Positions 24,489 to 36,569 of a stretch of 64,000 nucleotides of DNA are shown one piece after another. How positions within the stretch are numbered: position 1 is the stretch's first letter; each line of letters begins with the position of its first letter. The position numbers and the translations under genes are program-made. Below the pieces are notes generated by a model that was given only the letters and a program-made list of their open reading frames with translations, was not told the origin of the DNA and did no database searches. Source of the stretch: Erythrophleum ivorense (taxonomy: Eukaryota; Streptophyta; Magnoliopsida; Fabales; Fabaceae); NCBI GenBank assembly GCA_026724425.1, contig JAIUCV010000579.1, positions 186,001 through 250,000 on the forward strand. Direction: 5' to 3'.

Positions 24489-26433
24489 CAAAAAAAAAAA
24501 ATGCCGAAATGATATTAACATGCAATGAATCTTCTTCATGCAGATAATCTGGATGCAAAAAGAACATGTAGACAAATGCAAAAGGAATATTCACTGCAGC
24601 CCTTTTAGAGGAGATGAGAGCAACACCCGAAAGAAATGAATTTATCTTTTCACCAATCATAACTCTAATACTTTAATATTCCCCGTATAAATTGCTGAAC
24701 GGCGCTTCTACTTTTGTACGCAGGTAATTTTCCTTGAAAATAGCTTTGTGCATAATTATTATATCCATTTCAGCCAAAACTGTTCATTTCTTTTTTATAA
24801 AAATTGATTGGATCTCTTTTAACTTTTTATTTTATTTTTGATAATTCATAATTCACATGAATTCAAGCTGGGAAGCTTGGTTTGAAGAGCAGTGAAATTT
24901 AGGCCAGCCCATCAATCCCTTGTTTACTTATTTCGAAACCAAAACTCTTTATAGGCCAGTTGCCCAAATAAAAGGCCCTAGCTTGCTGGACCTAGAAAAA
25001 GGCCTATATACTTTGGCCCAAGTAAGACAAAATTGCTCTACAGCGCTAGCTACCAAGTTTTCAATTGAACCTACTAAACTAACCTGATTTTTTAAATTAT
25101 GATTGCAAATTTGTATTTAGTTATAGGATACAACTTACGTACAGTTTGTGGGTAATTGGTATCTAAGTTCTCTAATAAAATTTTTATAACTCTACAATAT
25201 GATTGAATATCTTGAATTTTTTTTTTCCACAATAGTTATGTGTTTGGTTTTTCTACTGTAGTGTACAAAAGCAATTTTAGTCCTCTATTTTTCTTAACAA
25301 CTTTAGCTGTTTATCTTTTTATTTTGATTCTTTTTTTTTCATTCTGAAAAAAGCAAAAAGCAAGATGAAAATATTTTTTTTTTATTTTTACTAAATAGAT
25401 AGAAAACTAATTTTTCAAATTAAAACAATACAAATATAATCTCATGTTTGTCTAAAGCTGAAAAATTATTTTCATCCTATTTCTACTTGACAAACACGAA
25501 AAAATCCTTCAAAATAGAACAATAAAAATATAACCTATATGATAAAATTTAAAAGATTATTTTTATCTTATATTTTACTTTTTTCCAGAATAAAAAATAA
25601 AAAAAATGAAAGGATGAAATTTAAAAAAAAAAAAAAATCAAAAGCTGAGTTTGCCAGAGGATATGTTTTTGAAGCTATATGCTGGTATTTCTGTTTACAG
25701 ACCAAGTTTTCAGGCCACTATCCATTTAGACTTAGAATGTGTCATCAGTTGACATAGACTCCAAGAAAAGAAAAGGGGAAAGACAAAAAAAAGACATTCA
25801 TTTGAATTCTTATTTAACGACCACTCAGCTCCTCCAGTGTGATAATAAAAGGATTAATTTGGGCGACGACCTACACAACAAAAGGATTAAAGGGAATATA
25901 GTTCTTTATATCTGCAATTCTACACACATAAGGAAAAATTAAGAAGACTGTTCTTTCTTTCTTCATAAGTTTTCTTTGCTGTTTAAAATGAACTAAATTG
26001 GGTTTAAGTCGTTCTCATGAATCTAGTATCAAAACACATACACGAGGGAATGAAATCTCTCCTATCATGGAAAGAATCCAATTAGGAAAAAAAGGTAAGG
26101 GAAAAAGATCTAAATCCTTATGCGAGGGGATTAGGATTCGTTTTGGCATGAAACTAATACTGCACTGAAATGCATGCATTTTATTTCCCCTCCTAAGGTG
26201 TCTCTGTACAGATGAACCACTTTGTTTCTAACTTCATCTGAACCAGGCCAAAGACCCAAGAATATAAAATGATCTGGATGGCATGGAACCATGGGATTGG
26301 GAGGCTTTACTATAATGCGTAATGATATATGTATGACCAGGTCAAAATTATGGTTTTGTCTCTTGTTTTCATTCAAGCTATAGTTAGTGGAAGGCTGAGT
26401 CATGACTATGTCCTCACCTGTCTATCAGCCAAC
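24489..26433. other. AT-rich intergenic DNA
   Basis: No supported gene, RNA or delimited repeat. Confidence 0.45.
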
Positions 26434-26988
26434 TTAGACTTTCCCACCCACTAATTACAACTCTCTTGATAGAGAAATATAGAAAATATTATAATTAGAC
26501 ATTTGAAATAAAAGAAGTTTATATTAAAAATTCTAAATTTTAAAATTATTTTAAAGAATTCAATAATAAAAATTTTTAATTTAAGGTTCTAAATTATAAT
26601 TTTTGTGTAATTTAAATTTTAAAATTTTAAATCTTTTAAAATAATTTTAAAATTTAAAATTTTGATATAAATATTTTTAATTTGACTTTTTTGACTGTAA
26701 CTTTTTCATAAATATATAATTTAGACCTTTCCACTCACCGATTATCACTCTCTCGATAGATAGATATAAAAAAATATATATATGAGGATTTTAAATTAAA
26801 AATATTTATATTAAAAAAATTTAATGATAAAAAAACTTTAGCTTAGGATTATAAATTATAATTTTTTTTCATAATTAAATTTTTTAGTTCTTGAATCTTT
26901 TAAAATAATTTTAAAATTTGAAATTTTTAATATGGATATTTTTAATTTAGAGTGGATAATTTTTTTCATAAATATACAACGCGCTTAC
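26434..26988. repeat. Tandem pair of AT-rich fold-back units, period about 287 bp
   Basis: Unit 1 opens TTAGACTTTCCCACCCACTA (26434). Unit 2 opens TTAGACCTTTCCACTCACC (26721), followed in both by ACTCTCT(T/C)GATAGA. Each unit also contains inverted AT arms (TTTATATTAAAAATT.. against ..AATTTTGATATAAATA). It looks like a MITE duplicated in tandem. Confidence 0.65.
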
Positions 26989-27698
26989 AGGTTTAGATAA
27001 TGACTGACTTGTACTCATATTCCCATTGACCACTGGCTACTGCTCTTGCTTCCATTCTCAAACGCACGTGAAGCGCAAGTGAGATGAACAACCCAAAGGT
27101 GACTAGTTGGATAGTTATTAGCCAGCAAGTTGTTGAGAGATTTTTTAGTAAATTTATTTTATAAAGTATAGATAAATTAAATTACTTTAAAAAATTGTAA
27201 GTGTATTAAAATATATATTATTTTTTAACCTTTTTTTAAATTCATCTTTTGTTTGTAAACTGGAATTTTTCTCAAATATATTTTGTGGATAAAGATAGAT
27301 AATATAAAAAGTAAATTATCCTCTCATTTGATGTCTAAATCATATATTTTTCTTTTTGTTTTGAAAATATGTATTTATTTTTTAAAATTAATATATGACT
27401 AAAATATTTTAAAAAATAATATTAAATTTTTTTATTAAAATTTTAATTTATAAAAATTAATTTTTAAATATTTATTTAAGGATTATTTATTTTTAATAAA
27501 GAACCAAATATATTTCATAGATAAAGCTAGATAATATTCAGGACACATGATGGGAAATAAATATTGGGATAATGGAGTCCATGTGAAATTTTGAATTGCA
27601 TTTCAAATGCCTTTGAGTTTCATTTAGGAAGGATTGAGACGTACGAGTAATAAACAAACGCAGATAATAAAGCGTGTGCCCACTTCGGCTTTGAATAA
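26989..27698. other. Upstream region of the CCCH zinc-finger gene
   Basis: AT-rich, changing to mixed composition after about 27590. No coding exon. It probably contains the distal promoter of the gene at 28395. Confidence 0.45.
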
Positions 27699-27710
27699 TT
27701 GACTTTGACC
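27699..27710 (+). promoter_or_regulatory. Pair of W-boxes upstream of the CCCH gene
   Basis: TTGACTTTGACC contains two overlapping-phase TTGAC(C/T) cores (27699 and 27705), the WRKY binding core. Arrangement just upstream of the presumed 5' UTR fits a stress- or elicitor-responsive promoter. That is inference from motif and position. Confidence 0.5.
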
Positions 27711-27906
27711 AAAGGGAAAGAGCGCGTCGAAGAAAAGTCACACTTTTCCCTCTTCTTCCTCCTTGGTGGGCTTTGTGGGCATAGCACATAAAAAGGGTAA
27801 CCTTCCTGTCTTTGTTCCTCAACTCCTCAATCGAGGTCTTCTCGATTTTCCTTTGTCAGCCATACATAAGACTTACTTCAATAGTAACACTATTCAGTTT
27901 TCAAAG

Positions 27907-28378
27907 GTATGTGGACTTTTCAAACAATTTTTAGTTTTGATGATTTAATTTGCTGATAAAGTTTGGGATTTGGCGTTCTTGTTTGATCTTAGTCGGTGTT
28001 GTTCAGCTTTTATTGGGATTGCTTTGGATAAGTTTGAGGAATATGTTTTGTAGGTCTGATTCTTGGTAGATCTTTCAAAGTTTATTTTTTTATTGTTGAT
28101 TTCTTGGTCCCTCTTCTTTCTCGGCTACTTTTCTTCCATGTAGTTGAAATTCTCGCACAAAGTAGGTCTTGGAAGACCAAGTTATAGGCGTGGATCGTTA
28201 CTAATATTGTGGGTTTGGTGAGAAAAATCTCGTACAAGAAATATTAGCAGGGCATCCTTAGAGATTCAGAACCCTTGGTTTTTATTAGATATAGGCTTCC
28301 AATTTCCGTCTAATTTGGGTTTTTTTATTTATCTTTCCTTGTGAGAAAATAAGGCATCAAATAGAGGTGCTTATTGAG
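27907..28378 (+). other. Probable 5' UTR intron of the CCCH gene
   Basis: A strong donor AAAG|GTATGT lies at 27906/27907, followed by T-rich DNA. Several acceptors are possible between about 28250 (ATTAGCAG) and 28378 (TTGAG), so the 3' end is not fixed. Related plant genes often carry a leader intron. Confidence 0.45.
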
Positions 28379-28394
28379 TTTATCCTGCGTTACG

Positions 28395-30437
28395 ATGCAG
28401 AACCTGGACATGTGCAGTTGTTCAAGAAGTAAGCTTTCTCCCTCGAGCAACGCTATGGAAAATGAGTTTCAGAATCAGAATTTCTGCGACTCTTCGGTTT
28501 TGCTTGAACACTCTGCATCCGATGATCTTGAAGCTTTCAGAAAAGAAGTGGAAGAGAACGGTTGCGACATCAACGCGGCAAGCTTTTGGTATGGTAGAAG
28601 AATTGGATCAAAGAAGATGGGGTTGGAGAAGAGGACGGCCCTCATGATTGCTTCTTTATTTGGAAGCATTAGAGTGCTGAAGTACATCATTGAGACCGGC
28701 AGGGTTGATGTGAACAGGACCTGTGGTTCTGATAGGGCCACTGCTCTCCATTGTGCTGTTGTTGGTGGTTCTCAATCTTCTTTCGAGATTGTTAGGCTCT
28801 TGCTTGATGCTGGTGCCCATGCCGATTGCATTGATGCTGGTGGAAATGAGCCTGTTCACCTGATTGCCCCTGCCTTTAATTCCTTGTCCAACGCACGAAG
28901 GAAGGATGTGGAGTCGTTGCTCAGAGGTGGGGAGGGAGATCAAATCATCAACCAGGAGACGGAGCAACAGAAAATTGCGGTGCCTTCTTTCTCTTCAAAA
29001 GAAGGAACTGAGAAAAAAGAATATCCTGTTGATATATCATTGCCTGACATAAACAATGGTATATATGGAACGGATGAGTTTAGGATGTACAGTTTCAAGG
29101 TGAAGCCGTGTTCAAGGGCTTACTCCCATGATTGGACCGAGTGTCCATTTGTTCATCCAGGGGAGAATGCAAGGAGGAGGGACCCGCGGAAGTACCCTTA
29201 CAGCTGTGTTCCCTGCCCTGAGTTTCGCAAGGGGACCTGCCAGAAGGGAGATGCCTGTGAGTATGCACATGGCGTTTTCGAGTCCTGGCTCCATCCTGCT
29301 CAATACCGAACAAAGCTTTGCAAGGATGAGATTGGATGCACTAGGAAAGTTTGCTTCTTTGCTCACAAACCTGAAGAGTTGCGCCCTGTGTATGCTTCTA
29401 CTGGGTCAGCTATGCCTTCACCAAAGTCCTTTTTGGCTGGTGCACTTGACATGACATCAATGAGTTCATTAGCTCTTAGTTCCTCATCTTTGCCGATGCC
29501 AACTGCTTCAACACCGCCTATGTCTCCCTTGGCAGCTTCTTCATCTCCTAAGAATGGAAGTTTGTGGCTGAACAAAATAAACCTCACCCCCCCATTGTTG
29601 CAGCTCCCAGGGAGTCGGCTGAAGGCTGCCTTGAGTGCTAGGGATCTGGATCTGGAAATGGAGCTGCTTGGGCTAGAAAGTCCCGCCAACCAACAGCAGC
29701 AGCAGCGACAGCAATTGATAGAAGAGTTGGCTCGAATCTCTTCCCCATCTCTACGAAACAGAGACTTAGACAGGATTGGCGATTTGAACCCAACCAACCT
29801 CGATGACTATCTAGGATCTGTTGATCATTCTGTGTTACCTCAATTACATGGACTTTCAGTACAACCCTCATCACCTAGCCAATTGCACTCTCCAAGCGGG
29901 CTTCAAATGCGCCAAAACATGAACCACCTTCGTGCAAGCTATCCAACCAACCTCCTTTCTTCTCCAGTGAGGAAATCCTCAGCATTTGGGTTTGACTCAT
30001 CAGCTGCTGTGGCAGCAGCAGTGATGAATTCCAGGTCTGCTGCCTTTGCAAAGAGAAGCCAAAGTTTTATTGATCGAGGTGCTTCGGTGACCCACCATCA
30101 CGGACTACCTTCACCTTCCAACCCCTCCTGTAGGGTGTCCTCTTCCCTTTCAGATTGGAGTTCTCCTGATGGGAAATTGGATTGGGGCATGAATGGAGAT
30201 GAGCTGCACAAGCTGAAGAAATCTGCTTCATTTGGGTTCCGGAATGATACAGTGTCTGCTACCTCCGTGACACCATCGGAACATGGCGAACCTGATGTCT
30301 CATGGGTTCATTCGCTGGTTAAAGATGTGCCCTCCGAGAGTTATGGTGCTGAGAAGAAGCAGTATGATCTGAGTAAAGAGATGCTTTCACCATGGGTAGA
30401 GCAAATGTATATAGAACAGGAGCAGATGGTGGCATAA
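28395..30437 (+). CDS. Arginine-rich tandem CCCH zinc-finger protein with ankyrin repeats (TZF7-11 type, C3H66-like)
   Basis: Single-exon CDS, 680 aa from the first in-frame ATG (28395); a second ATG at 28410 begins MCSCSRSK. Order of parts: two ankyrin repeats (about residues 75-150, with ALMIASLFGSIRVLKYIIETG and ALHCAVVGG), an arginine-rich stretch (PGENARRRDPRKYPYSC), then CCCH finger 1 C-x7-C-x5-C-x3-H (C274 to H292) and finger 2 C-x5-C-x4-C-x3-H (C309 to H324), 16 residues apart. This spacing defines plant RR-TZF proteins. The long C-terminal part is Ser/Pro/Gln-rich with a Gln run, and ends near the family motif DVSWVHSLVKD. Family members bind AU-rich or other RNA, shuttle between nucleus and cytoplasmic granules, and act in salt, oxidative and immune stress. 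Architecture is closest to TZF9/C3H66; the exact orthologue is undecided. It appears intact. Confidence 0.95.
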   Translation: MQNLDMCSCSRSKLSPSSNAMENEFQNQNFCDSSVLLEHSASDDLEAFRKEVEENGCDINAASFWYGRRIGSKKMGLEKRTALMIASLFGSIRVLKYIIETGRVDVNRTCGSDRATALHCAVVGGSQSSFEIVRLLLDAGAHADCIDAGGNEPVHLIAPAFNSLSNARRKDVESLLRGGEGDQIINQETEQQKIAVPSFSSKEGTEKKEYPVDISLPDINNGIYGTDEFRMYSFKVKPCSRAYSHDWTECPFVHPGENARRRDPRKYPYSCVPCPEFRKGTCQKGDACEYAHGVFESWLHPAQYRTKLCKDEIGCTRKVCFFAHKPEELRPVYASTGSAMPSPKSFLAGALDMTSMSSLALSSSSLPMPTASTPPMSPLAASSSPKNGSLWLNKINLTPPLLQLPGSRLKAALSARDLDLEMELLGLESPANQQQQQRQQLIEELARISSPSLRNRDLDRIGDLNPTNLDDYLGSVDHSVLPQLHGLSVQPSSPSQLHSPSGLQMRQNMNHLRASYPTNLLSSPVRKSSAFGFDSSAAVAAAVMNSRSAAFAKRSQSFIDRGASVTHHHGLPSPSNPSCRVSSSLSDWSSPDGKLDWGMNGDELHKLKKSASFGFRNDTVSATSVTPSEHGEPDVSWVHSLVKDVPSESYGAEKKQYDLSKEMLSPWVEQMYIEQEQMVA

Positions 30438-31738
30438 ACAAGCGCTGTTATGCCAACCCCTCTAGATTATTTTGACAAAGTTTATTTATTTATTTATTTA
30501 TTTTGAACTATATTTACTACTCAACATTACATAGAGTATATTCAGGAATAGGACGAGGGATGTTGCAACAAGGAACAGAGTTCTGGTTAATCTAGAGTTT
30601 GATTTAGAGTACCAACTTTTTTCTGGGTTAAGAGTCGGAGAAACATTCAATTTGGATGAAGCAAGGATGCTGATTTTTTTTTTTAAAATTGTATTATATG
30701 AATTATTTCTCTGTTTTCACTTTATTTAGCAAGGAGATAACTTATTTATCAATAATAAAGGAGCACACTTCTATTTATATTTCTATATGGGTTATGAATT
30801 TTTAGCTTCTTAAGGAGTTCATTATGTCTGGTATTTTCCTGGCAGCACCTATTCTTATTTCTATTGGTTTTCTTCCTTTTCAACAAAGATAAGTTCTCGT
30901 TAAATACTGGTAGATTAAGTCAATGATTCGTAAATTAAGATTATGCAAAATTTTTCATTTTATGAATGTTTGGTGGCTGTGTTGCTTGCTTGAGAATCTG
31001 ATATCCTTAACTAAGCAATCCGTATCAAAGCTTCATTGGTACGGATAACTTCTATGCTTTTATAAACTAACAAGGACCAAGGATATAGACAACACAATCC
31101 GTATGCAGATAAAACGCAAATTGATGTGCTTCAAGCTTCCATCGATTTTTATTTTTTATTTTTTCGGTACAAATGACAACTGGGGATTCCGTTGAATTTT
31201 TCATATTGCCTGTTATGTGGTTCTTGTATAAGGACAGACAGCATCAACGTGTAATTAATAACAACGAGGTGCGCTAGTTATGGTGAATAATGATGATGAG
31301 CAGTCAGTGTGTTTGGTCTACGCTTCTAGAAAAATTGCCCAGTCTTTGGTTTGAAATAGAAGCACTCGGCTTTGAAGGTCTCGTACTCTCGTTTAATTTG
31401 TTTCCAAGTGGCACACCAGAGTTATAACGATTAAAACTTTGTACTCGTCAGCTGAGCTGAAATTTAAGATATTATATAGTTTTGTAGTATTAAACTAAGA
31501 TCAAAACAAAGAAAAAGCCTTTGGGAGCATGAATAAGTCAAGACCTTGAATTCAAATTCAAGTTCAGATCGGATTAAGTTGAGAACTCCTAATCAAACAA
31601 AATATAACTGTGCCAGAATTTCAGGGAGAAAATACGGGAGAGAAATTTAATATGCAAAGAAAGAACGAACAGAATTAAACGTTATGCGTAATAGGAGAGG
31701 AGACCAAAATATGGTTTTTTTTTTCTTTTTTTCTTTTC
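30438..31738. other. CCCH gene 3' UTR and intergenic DNA
   Basis: A (TTTA)n tract lies at 30481-30502 and an AATAATAAAGG signal-like sequence near 30752. No other gene is seen up to the Tourist-like element. Confidence 0.5.
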
Positions 31739-31741
31739 TTA

Positions 31742-32860
31742 GGGTATGTTTGGCATATTGTATAAGGTTTGATAGTATAAGCTAATACAATACATTATGA
31801 ATTTATCACTTGTTTGGTGCAAGTAATGTATTGTATAAACTTATACATAATATCTCTCTTATACATCAAAATGATGTATAATCTAATTATGTCTTGAGGG
31901 TAGGATTAGGTTTGATTAGGTTTTAATGTATAAAGCCTTATTAATATTTTCTGATTTTAACCCTTCACCTATAAGAATATTCATTGGTTAGGTTGGATCA
32001 GGTTAATTAGACACTTTTAAATTTTTGGTACAAATTATAAAATTATAAAATGATCCCCAAAAAAATAAAAATTTCATATAAGTCTTTATAAAATAATTTT
32101 TGATGAAAATTATAAAATAACCCTAAAAAATAAAATTTTTATATAAGTTTTTATAAAATTATATTTTACCACTAAATTTTTTTATATAAGTCCTTATAAA
32201 ATAATTTTTTTAAAAAATTAATAGGATTAGAATAAGTTACACAAAAACAAATTTAGTATCAGATTCAATTTAATTGGTTTAGTATGACATTATATTAGAA
32301 TGTTTCTTAAACTAATTAAACCATTTTTTTAATATTTAGTAAAAATTATAAATTGACTCTTAAAAAATAAAAATTTCATATAAATTCTTAAAAATTATAT
32401 ATTTGGTTGAAATTGATTAATATAGCCAACCTGATCTAATATGCCCAAATTACTCTTTAGTTATTTAATCTGATATGACCAGACAGAATCAGGTCACCTA
32501 AGTTACTAAGTAAACATACATTATGTGAAGTCTTATTTATTCATATTTTTTTTCTGAAAGTTAATATAACACAATAAATTTAAATAAATATAATATATTT
32601 TTTAAGTAAAGGGTATTTTTGTCAAAAGAGTTGATTTTTATCCTATTCAGCATTATATAGCGTATTACCAAATAAATGATAATATTATCTTATACTACAC
32701 ATTATCTTATACAGTATGATACTAAATATTGTATAATTTTAAAATTTTATCAAGTTTTATCCTATCAGACCTTATCCTATCAAGTCTTATACTATCAGAT
32801 CTTATCCTATCAGGTCTTATACTATCAGATCTTATCCTATACATCATACCAAATAAGACT
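31742..32860. mobile_element. Tourist-like (PIF/Harbinger type) element, about 1.1 kb
   Basis: The left end is GGGTATGTTTGGCATATTG. The inverted right end is AGTCTTATTTGGTATGATG, about 65% matching over 26 bases. TTA lies on both sides (31739-31741 and 32861-32863), the Tourist target trinucleotide. No transposase frame. Interior repeats of TTTCATATAAGTCTTTATAAAAT-like phrases occur at 32060-32210. The imperfect ends mean age, or that the family call may be wrong. Confidence 0.6.
32752..32843. repeat. 15-bp tandem repeat array
   Basis: About six units of CTATCAG(A/G)(T/C)CTTAT(A/C), partly alternating between two variants, at the right side of the Tourist-like element. Confidence 0.85.
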
Positions 32861-32956
32861 TTAGGTGCAACTGTCTCGATTGTTGCAAACAACAAACTAT
32901 ATCAAATAAGACTTTAGGTGCAACTGTCTCGATTGTTGCAAACAACAACTATAGAC
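32851..32956. repeat. 53-bp tandem duplication across the element's right end
   Basis: AAATAAGACTTTAGGTGCAA and the following 24 bases are repeated without mismatch at 32851 and 32904; one A is lost near the end of copy 2. It spans the last 10 bases of the Tourist-like element, the TTA and flanking DNA, so it arose after insertion. Confidence 0.9.
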
Positions 32957-33225
32957 ATGTTCTCTTCTCATTCATGACACATGGAGCTGATGTGGCAATA
33001 AATGGTGACTAGATTATTATTTTACATTTTATTGTCCAAGATTTTGTAATTTTATATTTATGACTCAGTGCCCTTCTTTAAAAATTTTTTAGAAATCATA
33101 ATTGCCCCACATCGATTTAAAAAATTCCCTCAAGTCCCATTACAAATTTGAAACCTTATAATCTCTTTATTTGACGCATAACCCTCTAAATTCGAAACAA
33201 GCCCTAGCCCGAAATTGTAGAATTG

Positions 33226-33396
33226 GGGACAAGATCCTCTCAAGTGAGGCTTCTCCTGAAGTGCATGAAGTAGGAGACAGAAAGCACATTTTTAAAAATA
33301 AAAATAAAATATACATATTACAAGAAAAAGAAAAAGAAATCCATATGAGATACTTCCCTACTTCAGAAGCATTTTTACTTCAGAGGATCTTGTCCC
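33226..33396. mobile_element. MULE-type MITE, 171 bp, with perfect 9-bp target duplication
   Basis: The left end GGGGACAAGATCCTCTCAAG and inverted right end GGGACAAGATCCTCTGAAGT belong to inverted arms of about 55 bases. GTAGAATTG is present intact on both sides (33217-33225 and 33397-33405), the 9-bp duplication typical of Mutator-like elements. An open frame across it is fortuitous. Confidence 0.85.
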
Positions 33397-33405
33397 GTAG
33401 AATTG

Positions 33406-36400
33406 TTGGCACATCGTCCTTTCCACTGAGCTGCACTTGTCCCCTTCACTGACTCTGCAACATCCTAAGTATCAACCGCATGGTATGTAGTATATCCTCT
33501 TTCTTCTGTCCTAGTTTGTTGAGTCATGCTATGAGTTTGGTAGAGCATAATAGATTTAGTTGATGAAGCAAATCGAAGTAAAATCACCAATGAGGTGAAG
33601 AAATGAAGGTGTTTAGGAAGGAGATGGCCAAAAAATGCCTCAAAAGGAGGAAATTGAAAATAGGCATGAAGATGGAAAAAGTAGGGAAATCCACTGGGGA
33701 GTTGAGAAGTAAGGAACTAGCGAGTAAGCATGGGACTGCTATAGGCTCTTAGTATGGATGGGTTTAAAACCAAAGAGGTGAAGATAGCAATCCACTACGG
33801 ATGTTCTAATGATTGACTGTGGATACTTTAATGGTCAACTGAGCTTCTCTTGCCATCGAGCAGACGAATGTAGCCTAAAATTAATTCAATGGATTGATAA
33901 ATCAATTGCTATCGACTATGAATGTAGATGGTAGTAGGAAGGAAAAATAATCTCTTGACAGACAACTAAGTAGGAACCAATAGGAAGTTATTAAAATTTG
34001 TTGATGGGTATTATCATCTAATAGTAATTTAATGTTTCTTTGTCATATATGCTTTCCATTGAACAATAAGTGGAAAATCTTAAGTAAAAAGTTTTGGGTT
34101 AGGGAAATTAAAATTGCATAACGAAGGTCGACTAAAGCCTTTATTTGTTTTTGCAATTATGAACCATCTATTGATGAGAAAGATAACTGATTGTTTTAGT
34201 GTTAAACTTTGGAAAGCAATGGAATCATGAACATCGGAGGCTAACTCCATTAGAGGGAGAGGAAGCGTACGCTGCAATTGTGACTCTCTTGCAATCTTTA
34301 ATTCATGGATGCCTAAAAACCCAGGAAGATGATTCTTATGGTGCCCTAATTACAATGAAAGTATGCAACTTTCACAGATGTGAATTGCAACAAAAACTCT
34401 GATGGCACCAAGGCTTCGAGTGGCTACTCTATCATTCGATATCTAGTAACCTCGTAGCTGTGGATTCTTTGATTGGATTGATAAACCATTGCCCAGGCGC
34501 ACAATGTAGTAGATAGGATAGCAACAGAGGTTTCTTGCAAGTTGCAGACAACGACAACAGGATATGGAAGGTGTAAAAAACTACCTTTAATATAGCTATA
34601 TAAAAATATTAACATGCCCCAGAAGTACTCCTAGGTTAAGTTTGATCACTTTGGTGTTTATTATTAGCTTATCCTATTTGAGATGGAAAAGAAAAGGCAA
34701 TTGGTTTATGTATTGATTTAATGTAAAATTTTCAAGTGGAATTAATGATTGAATATGTCTTGATCCATGATAAATAATTCCAAGAAAGCTCGAAGAAATA
34801 AATAAAAAGGCAAACAATACAGGGAAACTCTCAAAGAATGGGTCATCAAAGTGTTAAATTCTTATAAATAATCACAGCAAAGAGCTTAAACGACCATTCC
34901 AAAATCAGTTTGGCAACTTTAATGGGCCTGTTTGGTATACCATTGGAAACGAAAATTGAAACAGAATCCACTGCTTTGAGACTTTAGGTACAGAGTTTCG
35001 ATGGTTGAAAGAAAAGCTTGGCTGAATGAGAATTGCAGTACTGTAATACATATACAGACGGATGGTTTGGAGCTAAAACTTAGAATTGTTGATTATGCCC
35101 TTTTGGTGCTTCACACCTCTCTAAAGCCCTGCTACTGTTCATGAGATAACCAGAATTAAGAAATGAAACCAATCATTGATGGCCCTTACTAACAAAATTT
35201 CCCAGAAATGTATTCACATAGAAGGACATCAAAATTCCCATAAAATCGACTGAAAAACCTACTAAGATAAAAGGATGATTCAAAATAGAAATATTTTTAA
35301 AAGGAATTACCAATTGCAATCAAACAAAACCAAATTCAGATAAACTACATTTGCCATAACACAAAACTCATCAAATAGAAAACCAATCAACATCAGATCT
35401 TTAATTATCCAAATAATGATCCATATAAAAATTGAAGACTAACAATAATAGATGAATCAATCATATCAAGAATAAACAGCTTCTACATGCCAAAAAACCC
35501 TCGCACATGGATCCTCCTTACCATCCTCTTCATTCAGATCGTACTCCTCTGCAACCTCGTAGTTTCCCCACGTCAATCTCTCTTTGCCACTGCCACTATG
35601 TTTGCCATCGCTTCCCTACCTTTCTCGTCGCCAATAGCATCTTTGAGCATATACCTAGAGAGAAAAACACTGAATTCCAACGACCAAGACTAATATGGGT
35701 TGAGGAGAGTTTTCATCTATGAACTTCCCAAAACTTTCAACTAAGAAATCCTTGAGAATTGCAACAACATCAAGAAAGAAGACCCTTTGCTATTGATTTT
35801 TGTTTTTCTGATAGGGTGGAGGAGGAGAAAAATGAAGACACATTCGGTCTTCTCTGATAAAGTGGTAGAAGAGAAAATGCTTGGACCTTGAGGGCAGAAT
35901 TCGTGGTACAAAATAGCCTGTAACTATGGAGGAAAACGCGTTTAAGGGGTAGAATTTAAGGACTATCGAAGAGAATTTTATATACCAAACAAATTGTAAG
36001 GGATGCGTAGAAAACCCTCTTAATATATGTTCATAGACTCCAATAAATTCTTTGAAAATTGACCATCTCCTTTCATGGTGATTGAAATAGGAAATATAGT
36101 AGTTTATTGATTGTTTGACATCCTCCCAAGAACCATATACTTTTCATACCCTATATTGTGTCTCAAACATAGAAGAGAGAGAGAGCTATATTGCCAATCC
36201 TCCCTCACAGCTATTGCCTTAGAGATGAAGATATCCTGCTGAAGAGCATCAATGGCTCCCATGTTTCAAAATGGCTGGGGCCTAAGACTGAAGTTAATGT
36301 GGGACATTTTTGTGACTACCTACCAGTGATCTCTCGAGCTAGTGTTTAGTCTCTAGAAATTGGAACGCAAGTTTCGAGGATCTCTTATTTGTTAACTTGC

Positions 36401-36569
36401 AACTCGAAAAGTCATCCATGGAGTGGGACATTCTCATATTCAAGTGTGGTGAAAAAGGTGGACAATGAGGGAGTAGATTAGAGTGACTTTGTTCAACCGT
36501 TGTCCTGCAATTCTCAACTGTTCCACACCTTCTAACTGCTCTTATACGTGCAAATGAGGAATAAGCTCA
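33406..36569. other. Intergenic DNA with a possible further MITE
   Basis: No supported gene. GGGCCTGTTTGGTATA at 34924 and inverted GTTTGGTATATAAAATTC ending near 35993 could be termini of a ~1.07 kb Tourist-like element, but inverted similarity is limited to about 13 bases. Overlapping open frames at 35487-35722 carry no known motif. Confidence 0.4.

Noticed and set aside
33171..33452. 93-codon open frame
   Set aside because: It runs across the whole MULE-type MITE and both copies of its target duplication, so it is fortuitous.
35487..35722. Two overlapping plus-strand frames with a hydrophobic start
   Set aside because: They have no family motif, they overlap each other in different frames, and they lie in possible transposon DNA.
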